From the NCBI RefSeq assembly GCF_900547205.1, contig NZ_URFY01000001.1:124001-188000 (forward strand): DNA of 64,000 nucleotides, in the 5' to 3' direction. Below, piece by piece: positions 44,801 to 53,529 of this stretch. Numbering within the stretch: the first letter of the stretch is position 1; the number at the start of each line of letters is the position of its first letter. This DNA is from an uncultured Bacteroides sp. GTDB taxonomy: Bacteria; Bacteroidota; Bacteroidia; Bacteroidales; Bacteroidaceae. The notes under the pieces are model-generated. The model saw only the letters and a program-made list of their open reading frames with translations, was not told the origin of the DNA and did not search any database. The position numbers were made by a program, and so were the translations under genes.

Positions 44801-45247
44801 TACGGATTCGGTCCGTCGTTCCGTTGGAAGAATCTTGATTTCTCTTTCTTTTTCCAGGGGGTAGCAAAGAGTTCATTGATGATGAGTAACTTCCATCCTT
44901 TCGGAGACGAAAGTTTGCGTAATGTTTTAGACTGGGTTGCTGAGGAGCGTTGGACGGAAGACAATCCTAATGTTCATGCAGTTTATCCGCGAATTACACG
45001 CGTCACCAACAAGAACAATACTACTGCTTCTGATTATTGGCTGCGCAATGCCGCCTTCTTGAAATTGAAGAATGCGGAGATCGGTTATACCTATAAGAAT
45101 ATGCGTTTCTATGTAAGCGGAATGAATCTGTTGACATTCTCTCCGTTTAAGCATTGGGACCCTGAAATGGGTGGAGGAAACGGATTGAAATATCCCACTC
45201 AGCGTGTGTTCAACATTGGTTTCCAGATGACGATTAATAAACAATAA
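41837..45247 (+). CDS. SusC/RagA family TonB-dependent transporter with STN domain, PUL 2
   Basis: A protein of 1136 residues, the same length as the PUL 1 SusC. It has an STN domain (FTFDFEQTTIKTIFHYIESH), a carboxypeptidase-regulatory-like domain (IQGFVKDERGEPIIGATVKV), a TonB-box-like LDEVVITAYGT, a plug (YIRGISTMS and ATAMYGTRGANGVMIITTK) and a barrel ending in FNIGFQMTINKQ. Long stretches of the plug and last strands are nearly identical to the PUL 1 protein, while the loops differ. This is as expected for paralogues with related but distinct ligands. Confidence 0.95.
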   Translation: MENNLKRTIIMNRLTKIMFVWGFLLTSVWSHSSNLIYAQSQKFTFDFEQTTIKTIFHYIESHSEFIFMYRSDLLDTSRKVSVEVEQQTIEQILDRLLKGTSVSYEINDRQILLKKKEAQSTVSQQSESKKLIQGFVKDERGEPIIGATVKVKDEAAGTTTDMNGLYHLTVPSENSILVVSYIGYVTQEVKVGKRQSIIIVLKEDTKSLDEVVITAYGTGQKKASMVGSVQTIRPTDLQAPTASISSTFAGRLAGVIAVQRGGQPGADGANFYIRGISTMSGATDPLIILDGVEISGGDLNTIDPEVIDGFSILKDATATAMYGTRGANGVMIITTKSGRNIDKPIINFRLEGSVSTPTSRPKFVDGATYMELFNEGLRHDGSGEQPYTAEEIAGTRARLNPYVYPDVNWYDEMFKNQAFNQTFNVNIRGGGKRVDYFSSMTITHQTGMLKNRAEEFFSYKNNINRMRYSFQNNINAYLSPSSRLSLRLNVQMTDAKTPNAGVGDLFSAAINTSPVEAPIYFPADGVNDHIKWGVNDRLKPSYQGNPVAELVKGYNDSFTSTVVAALDFEQKLDFFTKGLSFKALASFKNYSSNTNSTYANWNKYHLQGFTVNNGVYDITTKLQNVDGTVMDTALKAGVSNSGDRRFYLQASLNYDRTFGQHSVNAMFLYNQDEKNIHLSEGNIINALPYRKQGIAGRFSYSYGGKYLAEVNMGYNGSENFAKGHRWGFFPSVAVGYNISEEEFFKPLKNVINGLKIRGSWGLVGNDNIGSGRFAYQSVVNLGGIGYTTGINSDYSKNGPTYSRYANVDLTWEVGEKINIGVDMQLFHSLNLSVDVFRENRRDIFQERSTIPKYLGVTGTKVFGNYAAMKNQGVDLSIDYFKQFNKDWSVTMKGTFTYAHNEVTELDESPKYSFQSKVGQSWNMNGVLISDGLFIDQSEVDAYGQVIGGILGPGDIKYKNVSKMKGYDDDVVDASDWVWAGNPTIPEIVYGFGPSFRWKNLDFSFFFQGVAKSSLMMSNFHPFGDESLRNVLDWVAEERWTEDNPNVHAVYPRITRVTNKNNTTASDYWLRNAAFLKLKNAEIGYTYKNMRFYVSGMNLLTFSPFKHWDPEMGGGNGLKYPTQRVFNIGFQMTINKQ

Positions 45248-45259
45248 TACAGTTGCAAT

Positions 45260-47176
45260 ATGAAAAATATATATAAGACTCTAATATTCGCAGGGTTGCT
45301 GAGCAGTTTCGTTTCATGTGATTATCTTGATATTGTACCCAAAGAAACCGCTACCGAGGAAGACGCCTTTGCATCAGAGGATGCAGCAGAGCGCTATTTA
45401 TATTCTTGCTACGGATATATGCCCGCTCATCAGAATACGCATGTCAACTGCGACTATGCCGGTGATGAAATCGTGAGTTGTTTTTCTGGTGAACCTATTA
45501 AGCTCTACTTTGAAGGGGGATATACTTCATCCAATCTGGGAGGGGTGGAAGCTGTATATCAAAATATGTATAAAGGCATCCGCCAATGCTATCTGTTGAA
45601 GACAAACATAGATAAAGTGCTCGGAATGGCGGAAGAAAAGAAAAGCGACTATATCAATCAGGTGGACTTTCTGATAGCCTACTATCACATGAACCTGATG
45701 AAGAACTACGGACCAATTGTTTTGGTGAAGGACCTGCCCGATATGGGGATTGCTTACGAAAAGATGGCAGCCCGCTCCCCCTATGATGAGTGTGTAGAAT
45801 GGGTGGCTGGCGAGCTTGAACGTCTGTCCGGAGTGCTGCCTGCCCATCGTGAAGGAACGGAGTATGGCTTTGCCACTAGTGTAGCAGCCAAAGCACTGCG
45901 CTCACGCTTGTTACTCTATGCAGCTTCACCGTTGTTTAATGGCAATTCCGAGTATTATAGTGATTTTGTGAACCATGATGGAACACATCTTATCTCTCAG
46001 GAGTTCAGTGCCGACAAATATGTGAGAGCTGCAGACGCTGCTCTCGAAGCAATTAATTTTGCCGAAAGCAATGGATATAATTTGTATAAGCTCACCGGTG
46101 ACGATGCTTTGATATCCGAAGCTCCTTATCCGACGGACAAAATACAGCGCCAGCTTCGTCTGGTATATACGGACAAGCGGGGAAGCACAGAAGTATTGTG
46201 GGCAAATACGCGTAATGAAGAAACCTACAGTTTGCAGAACAAGTCGTTGCCTTTCCGTGCTTTTGGTGGTGGATATGGACCTTCATTGACAATGGTGGAA
46301 CGTTTCTACACGGAAAATGGACTTCCTATAGAAGAAGATCCGGAGTTTTTTGAACCTTCGGAATGCTATGGCACAGACATTATGGACGACGATACAAAAG
46401 GTAAGGGAATAACATTGAACTTGCATTTCAACCGTGAACCGAGATTTTATTCATGGATTTCTTTTCACAACGGATTCTACGAATGTGGTGCGCAGGGAAA
46501 TTATGTAGGCGACGGAAAAGAAGGCTGTCCTCAGGCAAGCATGGATATGTCTAATAAGAAGAAGCTGAGATGGCTGACTCAGTATAAGAAAAACGATAAT
46601 TGTGGTAGATGGAGTAGAACCAATAACTATTCCCCTACAGGCTATTTGAATAAGAAAGGCGTTCATCCCGCTATCCAGATTCGTATCGGTGACGGAGCAC
46701 CCACTCAAAAATATCCGATACCTATCATTCGACTGGGCGAATTGTATCTCAATTATGCCGAAGCTTGTGTAGGCAGCCGAAACCAAGCTTTGATAGAAAA
46801 AGGAATGGCGAAACTGGATGAAATTCGTGAACGTGCCGGCATCTCGCCCGTGCTCACTTCATGGGCGAAGGCAAAGCACCCGTTGACCAGCTATTCTGAT
46901 CCGGACCGCCTGATGGAAATTGTGAAGCAAGAGCGTATGATTGAACTGTATATGGAAGGTCATAACTTTTGGGACTTGCGGCGTTGGAAAATGGGCGAGT
47001 ATCTTAATAAGAAACAACGGGGTCTGAACGTAGACGGAACAACAGATGCAACTTTCTTGCAACCCATAGAACTGGGCAATGTACGTCGGTTCGCTACTCC
47101 GATGAACTACCTGATGCCTATTCCGGTAGACGAAGTAAGTACAAATCCTCAAATGGTTCAAAATCCTAAGTATTAA
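45260..47176 (+). CDS. SusD/RagB family surface lipoprotein, PUL 2
   Basis: A protein of 638 residues with a lipoprotein signal ending in SFVSC (Cys20) and the family start DYLDIVPKETATEEDAF. It shows the conserved MYKGIRQCYLLKTNIDKVLG helix, RLGELYLNYAEACVG and RMIELYMEGHNFWDLRRWKM. It would cap the PUL 2 SusC and bind its glycan. Its stop codon overlaps the next start (TAATG). Confidence 0.95.
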   Translation: MKNIYKTLIFAGLLSSFVSCDYLDIVPKETATEEDAFASEDAAERYLYSCYGYMPAHQNTHVNCDYAGDEIVSCFSGEPIKLYFEGGYTSSNLGGVEAVYQNMYKGIRQCYLLKTNIDKVLGMAEEKKSDYINQVDFLIAYYHMNLMKNYGPIVLVKDLPDMGIAYEKMAARSPYDECVEWVAGELERLSGVLPAHREGTEYGFATSVAAKALRSRLLLYAASPLFNGNSEYYSDFVNHDGTHLISQEFSADKYVRAADAALEAINFAESNGYNLYKLTGDDALISEAPYPTDKIQRQLRLVYTDKRGSTEVLWANTRNEETYSLQNKSLPFRAFGGGYGPSLTMVERFYTENGLPIEEDPEFFEPSECYGTDIMDDDTKGKGITLNLHFNREPRFYSWISFHNGFYECGAQGNYVGDGKEGCPQASMDMSNKKKLRWLTQYKKNDNCGRWSRTNNYSPTGYLNKKGVHPAIQIRIGDGAPTQKYPIPIIRLGELYLNYAEACVGSRNQALIEKGMAKLDEIRERAGISPVLTSWAKAKHPLTSYSDPDRLMEIVKQERMIELYMEGHNFWDLRRWKMGEYLNKKQRGLNVDGTTDATFLQPIELGNVRRFATPMNYLMPIPVDEVSTNPQMVQNPKY

Positions 47177-48111
47177 TGATTATGAGAACGCACATATTAT
47201 TATTCACCCTCCTGTCCATGATAATGTGGGCAGGTTGCTCAGATGATAAAGAAAATATCATCCCTGCCGATATTGTCAATATTGCTAGCAGTTCCACTCC
47301 AGGTGCCATTCAATTGACATGGGATTTACCGGAAGATTATTCTACCATCAAGTATGTCAGAGTAGAGTATTATGATCACTATTTGAAGAAAAACATAATC
47401 AAGCTGGTGAGTACCTATACCACCGGGCTGGATGTAACTAATACCCGTGCCGAATACGGTCCCTATGAATTTACTTTGCAAGTATTCAGCCCGACTGATA
47501 CGGGTGGAGAAATACATAAGGTGACTCAGGTTTCAGAACCGGTTCCCACGCCCCCTGTCACCCGTTATAAAGTGGAACTGACGGAGAGTAACCTGTATTG
47601 CTGTCATCTGAGTACTACTGAAGGTGACGGAGACGCGATAGGAAACTTGCTGGATGGAAATACGGACACTTATTTCTCTACGGTCAACAATCTCACAATG
47701 GCGGATCCGCCCCATTTCTTGCAAGTGGCACTACCCGATGATGTGACTTTGACCGATTTTTCGTTTGAATACAATACCAGCAATCATGCCGGAGGTGAAC
47801 CAATCGAAGCGAGTGTATGGGTAAGCGCTGTCGGTCCGAAGGAAGATGAAACGGACACTTCCTGGCTGGATGACGGAAACTGGACTAAGATTACGGATTT
47901 GACAAAGGATGATGCTGCAAACCCGCTTCCTGTAGGTAATGCCGCAAAATACACATCGGACAAGCTGACATCCGATACGCCGTTTAAATATTTCCGCTTC
48001 AGAGTGGAAACAGCTATAAATAGCAGTAATCAGGCACAATTACGTCATTTCTTACTAAGCGAGTTTAGCATCTACGGATACAACCAGCCTGACGACTCGG
48101 AAGCTAATTAA
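47176..48111 (+). CDS. Surface lipoprotein with Fn3-like and galactose-binding-like domains, PUL 2
   Basis: A protein of 311 residues with a lipoprotein signal ending in MWAGC. The N-terminal domain contains SSTPGAIQLTWDLPEDYS and resembles DUF4959/DUF4998-type Fn3 domains. The C-terminal half (residues about 130-300) looks like a discoidin-type beta-sandwich with an LLDGNTDTYFST motif. It corresponds to the PUL 1 gene at 31932-32804. The start overlaps the SusD stop by one base. A glycan-binding accessory role is inferred. Confidence 0.75.
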   Translation: MIMRTHILLFTLLSMIMWAGCSDDKENIIPADIVNIASSSTPGAIQLTWDLPEDYSTIKYVRVEYYDHYLKKNIIKLVSTYTTGLDVTNTRAEYGPYEFTLQVFSPTDTGGEIHKVTQVSEPVPTPPVTRYKVELTESNLYCCHLSTTEGDGDAIGNLLDGNTDTYFSTVNNLTMADPPHFLQVALPDDVTLTDFSFEYNTSNHAGGEPIEASVWVSAVGPKEDETDTSWLDDGNWTKITDLTKDDAANPLPVGNAAKYTSDKLTSDTPFKYFRFRVETAINSSNQAQLRHFLLSEFSIYGYNQPDDSEAN

Positions 48112-48134
48112 TTAATTAATAAAGCTATATTCTA

Positions 48135-49700
48135 ATGATGAACAAAATCCTATTACCGGGCATGATGTGCCTGACCGCTTTATCTACCATGGCTCAGGAG
48201 CGAAATAAGGGGGATGAGGCTAAGCCTATGAATATTCTCTATATTATGAGCGACGATCATTCGTATCAAACTATCAGCGCTTACGACCAGCGTTATATCC
48301 GTACGCCGAATCTCGACCGTATCGGGCAGGAAGGAGTCGTTTTCACTAATAGTTTTGTGGCCAACTCAATCAGTGGTCCTAGCCGTGCCTGTATGCTGAC
48401 GGGGAAACACAGCCATAAAAATGGATTCACCGACAATGCCCATACATTTGACGGAGCACAGCAGACATTTCCCAAGTTATTGCAAAAGGCGGGATATGAA
48501 ACTGCTATTGTAGGCAAATGGCATTTAACATCCAATCCTACAGGTTTTGATTATTGGAACATATTGATCGGTCAGGGAGATTATTATAATCCTTTCTTCA
48601 TCGAAAACGGCAAGCGGATTCAAAAAGAAGGATACGCCACCAATATCATCACGGATATGGCGTTGGAGTGGCTCGACAAGGAGAGGGATGCTGAAAAACC
48701 ATTCTGTTTGCTGCTGCACCACAAAGCTCCTCATCGCACATGGATGCCTGATACGTGCGATTTAGGAATGTTCGACCATGTTCGTTTCCAATTGCCGGAA
48801 AACTTTTATGATAAATACGAGGGACGCGTAGCCGCTTCACAGCAGGAAATGAATATCTTCAAAGATATGGATCTTGTATACGATCTTAAAATGGCGGATA
48901 AGGAAAACGAGATACATACCAGTACGGGGCTCGAAAAGCACGGACGGGCGATGTACAACCGTCTGAATCCGGCACAGAAGAAGGCGTGGAATGCATATTA
49001 TGACCCTATCATTAAAGATTTCAAAGAAAGAAAGCTGGAAGGTAAGGAGCTGGCAGAATGGAAATACCAGCGATATATGCATGATTATCTAAGCGTCATC
49101 CACTCTGTAGACCGAAATGTGGGGCGGGTATTAAAATATCTGGAAGAACATGGATTACTTGAAAACACGTTGGTGGTGTATACTTCCGACCAGGGTTTTT
49201 ATATGGGCGAACATGGATGGTTTGACAAACGCTTCATGTATGAAGAGTCTTTCCGTACACCGCTGTTGATGCGTTTGCCTCATGGCAAGAACGGGAAAGT
49301 GAAACAGATGGTCCAGAATATCGACTATGCGCCTACTTTTCTGGAGTTGGCGGGAGTGGAGATACCGGAAGATATACAAGGTGTGTCACTGTTGCCTTTG
49401 TTGAAGGGGAAGAATCCTAAAGACTGGCGCAAGTCACTCTATTACCATTTCTATGAGTATCCTGCCGAGCACGCTGTGAAGAGACATTACGGAGTACGTA
49501 CCAATCGTTACAAGCTGATTCATTTCTACAATGATATTGATAGTTGGGAACTGTTCGACTTGAAAAAAGATCCTTCGGAGATGAATAACCTCTATGGCAA
49601 AGTCGGTTATGAAAAGATTACTGAGAAGTTGAGGCAGGAGATGACAAAACTCCAGTTGCAGTATGACGACCCGATTGAGTCTAAACTGAAAGAGAGATAG
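48135..49700 (+). CDS. Serine-type sulfatase (family S1), secreted
   Basis: Removes sulfate esters from glycans. The 521-residue protein has a signal peptide (LLPGMMCLTALSTMAQ), metal-binding ILYIMSDDHS, the maturation motif S80-G-P-S-R84 (Ser80 would become formylglycine through an anaerobic sulfatase-maturating enzyme), GKWHL, and VVYTSDQGFYMGEHGWFDK near the C-terminal metal site. Overall it resembles N-acetylglucosamine-6-sulfatase-like S1 enzymes (possibly S1_11), but the subfamily is uncertain. It is the only enzyme gene of PUL 2, so sulfated host glycans such as mucin or glycosaminoglycan fragments are likely targets. Confidence 0.9.
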   Translation: MMNKILLPGMMCLTALSTMAQERNKGDEAKPMNILYIMSDDHSYQTISAYDQRYIRTPNLDRIGQEGVVFTNSFVANSISGPSRACMLTGKHSHKNGFTDNAHTFDGAQQTFPKLLQKAGYETAIVGKWHLTSNPTGFDYWNILIGQGDYYNPFFIENGKRIQKEGYATNIITDMALEWLDKERDAEKPFCLLLHHKAPHRTWMPDTCDLGMFDHVRFQLPENFYDKYEGRVAASQQEMNIFKDMDLVYDLKMADKENEIHTSTGLEKHGRAMYNRLNPAQKKAWNAYYDPIIKDFKERKLEGKELAEWKYQRYMHDYLSVIHSVDRNVGRVLKYLEEHGLLENTLVVYTSDQGFYMGEHGWFDKRFMYEESFRTPLLMRLPHGKNGKVKQMVQNIDYAPTFLELAGVEIPEDIQGVSLLPLLKGKNPKDWRKSLYYHFYEYPAEHAVKRHYGVRTNRYKLIHFYNDIDSWELFDLKKDPSEMNNLYGKVGYEKITEKLRQEMTKLQLQYDDPIESKLKER

Positions 49701-49722
49701 TTCTTGATTAATCAAGTATTAA

Positions 49723-49765
49723 AAAAAGAAGGTCGGACTCGCAATGAGTTCGACCTTCTTTTTTA
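49723..49765. terminator. Bidirectional terminator after PUL 2
   Basis: Arms 49723-49736 and 49752-49765 pair perfectly (AGAAGGTCG with CGACCTTCT, flanked by A and T tracts). The inner bases GACTC/GAGTT can extend the stem. It separates the sulfatase (+) and cysS (-). Confidence 0.88.
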
Positions 49766-49792
49766 TGGAAATATATTGTTTTTGATATTTCT

Positions 49793-51274
49793 CTATTTAT
49801 TCAATCTCCATTCGAAGCCATCCTTCGTATCTTTCACTTCAAATCCGAGTGCTGTCAACGTGTTGCGTATTTCGTCGGAGGTAGCCCAGTCTTTATTGGC
49901 TTTCGCTTTCATGCGTTGTTCCAGCAGCATATCCACCACTTTTCCGTATGCAGCTTCGCGACCGTCCGAGGAACCTTTCTCTTCTTTCAATCCCATGATT
50001 TCGAAGCAGAACAGTTGGAAAGTCTCTTTCAGGTCTTTCAAGTCGTCGGCAGAGATGGTAGCGTTTCCGGCAATGACGTTGTTGATGATGCGTGCACCTT
50101 CAAATAGCTGTGCAATGACGATGGGTGTATTCAAATCATCATTCATCGCTTCGTAGCATTTTGCACGCAACTCTTTCACGTTGATACCAGCCGAAGTTGC
50201 CGATGAAGGAGTAATCTTTTCCAGTGCGTCGATAGCTTCCGTCAAACGTTGCAAGCCCTTTTCTGAGGCTTGCAGAGCTTCGTTGCTGAAGTCCACCGTA
50301 CTGCGGTAGTGCGCTTGCAGGATGAAGAAACGAATCGTCATCGGAGAATAGGCTTGTGCCAGCAACTCATGAGTGCCGTTGAAGAATTCGTCCAGCGTGA
50401 TGAAGTTGCCGAGCGATTTGCCCATTTTCGTTCCGTTGATGGTAATCATATTGTTATGCATCCAGTAGTGCACCATGTCGTCGCCTTGTGAAGCCACCGA
50501 TTGTGCAATTTCACATTCGTGATGCGGGAAAATCAAGTCCATGCCACCACCGTGGATGTCGAAGTGCTCGCCCAGATACTTACGTCCCATAGCGGTACAT
50601 TCGGCGTGCCATCCGGGGAAACCGTCACTCCATGGAGACGGCCAGCGCATGATATGTTCGGGTTGTGCCTTCTTCCAGAGGGCGAAGTCGGCGGGATTAT
50701 GCTTTTCGCTTTGTCCGTCGAGGTCGCGGGTGGTGTTCAGCACGTCGTCCAGATTGCGTCCGGAGAGTTTGCCGTAGTGGTAGTCTTTATTGTATTTGGC
50801 TACGTCGAAGTAGACGGAACCTTCGCTTTCGTAGGCGTATCCGGCATCCAGTATCTTCTGAACCAGTTGGATTTGTTCGATGATATGTCCCGAAGCGTGC
50901 GGTTCGATGCTTGGAGAAAGGACGTTGAGCGCTTCCATCGCTTTGTGGTAGCGGTTCAGGTAGTACTGAACAACCTCCATTGGTTCCAACTCTTCCAGAC
51001 GCGCTTTCTTGGCAATTTTATCTTCCCCCTCGTCAGCATCATGTTCCAGATGGCCTACGTCGGTGATATTGCGCACATAGCGTACTTTATATCCTAGATG
51101 AGTGAGATAACGGAAGAGTACGTCGAACGTAATAGCCGGGCGGGCGTGTCCCAGATGAGCGTCGCCGTAAACAGTCGGTCCACATACATACATCCCTACG
51201 TGTGGCGCGTGAAGTGGTACAAATAGCTCTTTCTTTCTATCTAACGTGTTGTAAATGGTCAGTTGATGTTCCAT
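49793..51274 (-). CDS. cysS: Cysteinyl-tRNA synthetase
   Basis: Charges tRNA-Cys in the cytoplasm. The 493-residue protein has the class I HIGH signature HLGHARPAI after VCGPTVYGDA (with a zinc-ligand Cys), zinc-site residues in WHAECTAMG and HHECEIAQS, and the KMSKS-type loop TKMGKSLGNF. A C-terminal DALR-type helical domain follows. Length and order are normal for CysS. A minus-strand -7 box TAACTTTG lies at 51305-51312, about 31 bases before the ATG. Confidence 0.97.
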   Translation of the reverse strand: MEHQLTIYNTLDRKKELFVPLHAPHVGMYVCGPTVYGDAHLGHARPAITFDVLFRYLTHLGYKVRYVRNITDVGHLEHDADEGEDKIAKKARLEELEPMEVVQYYLNRYHKAMEALNVLSPSIEPHASGHIIEQIQLVQKILDAGYAYESEGSVYFDVAKYNKDYHYGKLSGRNLDDVLNTTRDLDGQSEKHNPADFALWKKAQPEHIMRWPSPWSDGFPGWHAECTAMGRKYLGEHFDIHGGGMDLIFPHHECEIAQSVASQGDDMVHYWMHNNMITINGTKMGKSLGNFITLDEFFNGTHELLAQAYSPMTIRFFILQAHYRSTVDFSNEALQASEKGLQRLTEAIDALEKITPSSATSAGINVKELRAKCYEAMNDDLNTPIVIAQLFEGARIINNVIAGNATISADDLKDLKETFQLFCFEIMGLKEEKGSSDGREAAYGKVVDMLLEQRMKAKANKDWATSDEIRNTLTALGFEVKDTKDGFEWRLNK

Positions 51275-51304
51275 AACGTTTTACTATTTATTCGATTTTA
51301 AACG

Positions 51305-51312
51305 ACAAAGTT
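51305..51312 (-). promoter_or_regulatory. -7 box of cysS
   Basis: Minus-strand TAACTTTG fits TAnnTTTG and is well placed for the ATG at 51274. The -33 region is not clear. Confidence 0.45.
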
Positions 51313-51340
51313 AGAATAAAACTTTGATATATGTGATAAT

Positions 51341-52006
51341 TCATCTTGAAATCTGTAGCATATAGCCGTTGCCGTGATTTTCGATTTTAATTCTTTTGTC
51401 GGCGGAGAGCATTCTGCGCAGTTTGCTGATATAGTTGTAAAGGGTGTGCTCGTTCATAGTTTTGTCCTTCCACAGTTCACGCAAATCATCCAGCATCACA
51501 TACTGATTCTTATGTTCGTACAGTAAAATGAGTATTTCAAATTCAAGTCTGCTGAGTGTCTTTATTTCATTCTTGCCCTTGTATAAGGTTTGCGTCAGGA
51601 GATTCAACTTCAGCCTGCCTATAGAAATAGAGATGTTGGTGCACGGACGAGCGTGCCTGTCTATATGGGCAAAGAGAATTTCCATGTCAAAAGGTTTCAT
51701 CAGATAGGTGATTGCTCCTTGTTTCAGTGCTCGTTGCACTTCATGGCTTTCTTTGTGGGACGACATAAATATAATAGGGATATTAGGAGCAACCAATTGT
51801 ATTTTGGGAACAGCGGAGATGCCGTTCTCGTTGCCGATTTTCAAATCCAGCAGAATGATGTCTGGATTAAATTGTCTGACCAATTCCGATATACCGATAG
51901 TGGAATGCTGGCAATTGACTTCGTAGCCATTACCCTGCAATGCATTCATGATGATATTGCTGAATAACAAATCATCATCAACAAAAAGAACTTTAATTTT
52001 ATCCAT
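51341..52006 (-). CDS. OmpR-family response regulator
   Basis: A protein of 221 residues. The receiver domain (1-118) has acidic residues D10-D12, the phosphoacceptor D54 in IILLDLKIG, and the switch Lys in YLMKPFD. The C-terminal winged helix (about 125-218) shows LSRLEFEILILLYEHKNQYV and NEHTLYNYISKLRRML, as in OmpR/PhoB proteins, which bind 11-base-spaced direct repeats. It is encoded directly after the histidine kinase, three bases away. The operator-like repeats at 53421-53501 and 57398-57478 fit such a regulator. Confidence 0.93.
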   Translation of the reverse strand: MDKIKVLFVDDDLLFSNIIMNALQGNGYEVNCQHSTIGISELVRQFNPDIILLDLKIGNENGISAVPKIQLVAPNIPIIFMSSHKESHEVQRALKQGAITYLMKPFDMEILFAHIDRHARPCTNISISIGRLKLNLLTQTLYKGKNEIKTLSRLEFEILILLYEHKNQYVMLDDLRELWKDKTMNEHTLYNYISKLRRMLSADKRIKIENHGNGYMLQISR

Positions 52007-52009
52007 AAT

Positions 52010-53383
52010 TTAGGTGTTGTGTTGTGGAAGCTGGCAGATAAAGGTACTGCCTTCTCCCGGTTTACTATCTACTGTGATATTGCCGTTATGTTGTTGTAGG
52101 ATATGTTTTACGAATGCCAGTCCGATGCCATATCCATTTTGCAGCCTGTCCTTTCCTTTGGGAACCTGATAAAATTGGGTGAATATCTTCTTTTGATGCT
52201 TTTTGTCTATTCCCCATCCGTTATCTTTTACTTTGATTGTTGCTGTTCCTTTTTGGGCCGTCAGTTCTACTGTAATATGAACGTTGTTATCGGAATACTT
52301 CAGGGCATTTTCCAGTAGGTTGATAAATACATTTTTTATATACATCGGGTCTACTTCGGCCTTCAATCCTCCGGCAGGTGCTTTTATTTCAATCTGAAAT
52401 TCTTTATAGGGGTATTTCAAAGCAACCGTTTGCCGGGCTGATTCCGCCAGTTCGGATAAGTCTATCATGTGCTTTTGCAAAAAGAGTTGTTGCCGGTCTT
52501 TGCGAGCGGTAATAAGCAGGGCATCGATATCTTCTATTAAATCTTGGGCTTGAGAAACGCCTTGCTCAAGCAAAGCACGTTTGTCCGGGTCTGTAGTATC
52601 CTTCATGATGTATTTCATGAGCATACATATGTTGTTGATAGGTGATTTTAAATCATGTATCGTTCCGTTGATGCAAGTTTCTCTTCTTTTCAGTTCTTCG
52701 TCTTTTCGCTTGATGACCCTCAACTGATAGATGATGCAGGTGATGGCAATGATTACCAATAAAGAGGATATAGCGAGTATGATGCTTTGCTGTTTCAGGA
52801 AATCGGATAGTGTAATATCTGCGTGCATCTGTACGAACATTCTTCCTTTAGTGCCGATGGGGTAGAGGGTTGAAGCGTCGGGCTTCTCATCATCAGGTTT
52901 TAAGTTGCCGATATGGTCTGTTAATATCGTATCTTTATTGTAGGTGGCGATATAGTAGTCGGCTGCAATGGAGTTGCTGATTAAGTAGTCATTGAAGAGG
53001 CTGTCTAGTACGGAAAGGCGGAGAGGGCTATTCTCCATTAGCTTATCTTGAATAAGTTGTGCTATGATATCGCTGATTCCGTTACCAGTTCCCTTGCGTT
53101 GGTATGTAGATAGGTTTAAGGTGTCTCCTTTATAACGATTTCGTTCTTCTGGTGACATAGCACTTGCTTCTTTAACAAAAACACGTGGCTTTAATGGATC
53201 TATAAAACTGACGTCCTTGTTGTTACGTATGTGTAATTCTCTATCAATGCAATCGCTAAAATGATTTCTAACTTTCAATGACTGCTCTTGGATATAGGTC
53301 TGATACATATTATATGTCCAAGTTATTTGTAAACAGGATAAAATAATAGTGGCTAAAATCGTCGTGTAAATTGAGCTCTTCAT
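52010..53383 (-). CDS. Membrane sensor histidine kinase
   Basis: A protein of 457 residues. Two transmembrane helices (about 6-27 and 200-220) enclose a periplasmic sensor of about 170 residues. The cytoplasmic part has the H-box TIHDLKSPINNI with His243, the N-box VFINLLENALKYS, the G1 box KDNGWGIDKKHQ and the G2 box GYGIGLAFVKHIL. The general layout resembles Bacteroides RprX-type kinases. It is transcribed divergently from the 47-residue GG-leader peptide, with overlapping control sequences, so its signal may relate to that peptide or to envelope effects of its product. Confidence 0.94.
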   Translation of the reverse strand: MKSSIYTTILATIILSCLQITWTYNMYQTYIQEQSLKVRNHFSDCIDRELHIRNNKDVSFIDPLKPRVFVKEASAMSPEERNRYKGDTLNLSTYQRKGTGNGISDIIAQLIQDKLMENSPLRLSVLDSLFNDYLISNSIAADYYIATYNKDTILTDHIGNLKPDDEKPDASTLYPIGTKGRMFVQMHADITLSDFLKQQSIILAISSLLVIIAITCIIYQLRVIKRKDEELKRRETCINGTIHDLKSPINNICMLMKYIMKDTTDPDKRALLEQGVSQAQDLIEDIDALLITARKDRQQLFLQKHMIDLSELAESARQTVALKYPYKEFQIEIKAPAGGLKAEVDPMYIKNVFINLLENALKYSDNNVHITVELTAQKGTATIKVKDNGWGIDKKHQKKIFTQFYQVPKGKDRLQNGYGIGLAFVKHILQQHNGNITVDSKPGEGSTFICQLPQHNT

Positions 53384-53418
53384 CTGATTTTGTGTATTTT
53401 ATGCTATTAATTTTGCTG

Positions 53419-53501
53419 CAAATGTAATCAAAATATTTTTTTTGATTACTCAAAGATTACATTTTGATTAGCAATACATTCGATTTTTATTCTTTTCTTT
53501 G
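53419..53501. promoter_or_regulatory. Shared operator/promoter, copy A (kinase/peptide 1)
   Basis: An inverted pair GTAATCAAAA (53424-53433) and TTTTGATTAC (53440-53449) is followed by GATTA direct repeats at 53444, 53455 and 53466, an 11-base period. A TTTCTTTG box at 53494-53501 faces the peptide gene, while minus-strand TACATTTG (53419-53426) faces the kinase gene. The block 53421-53501 recurs without gaps at 57398-57478: both share a 25-base identical core and the same distance to CTTTTCTTTG. This is the layout of an OmpR/PhoB-type regulated promoter. Confidence 0.75.
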
Positions 53502-53529
53502 TAGCGTTAACATTAAACATGGACAAAAA

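Noticed and set aside
49704..50156. Plus-strand 150-codon frame after the sulfatase
   Set aside because: It reads through the terminator and antisense to cysS.
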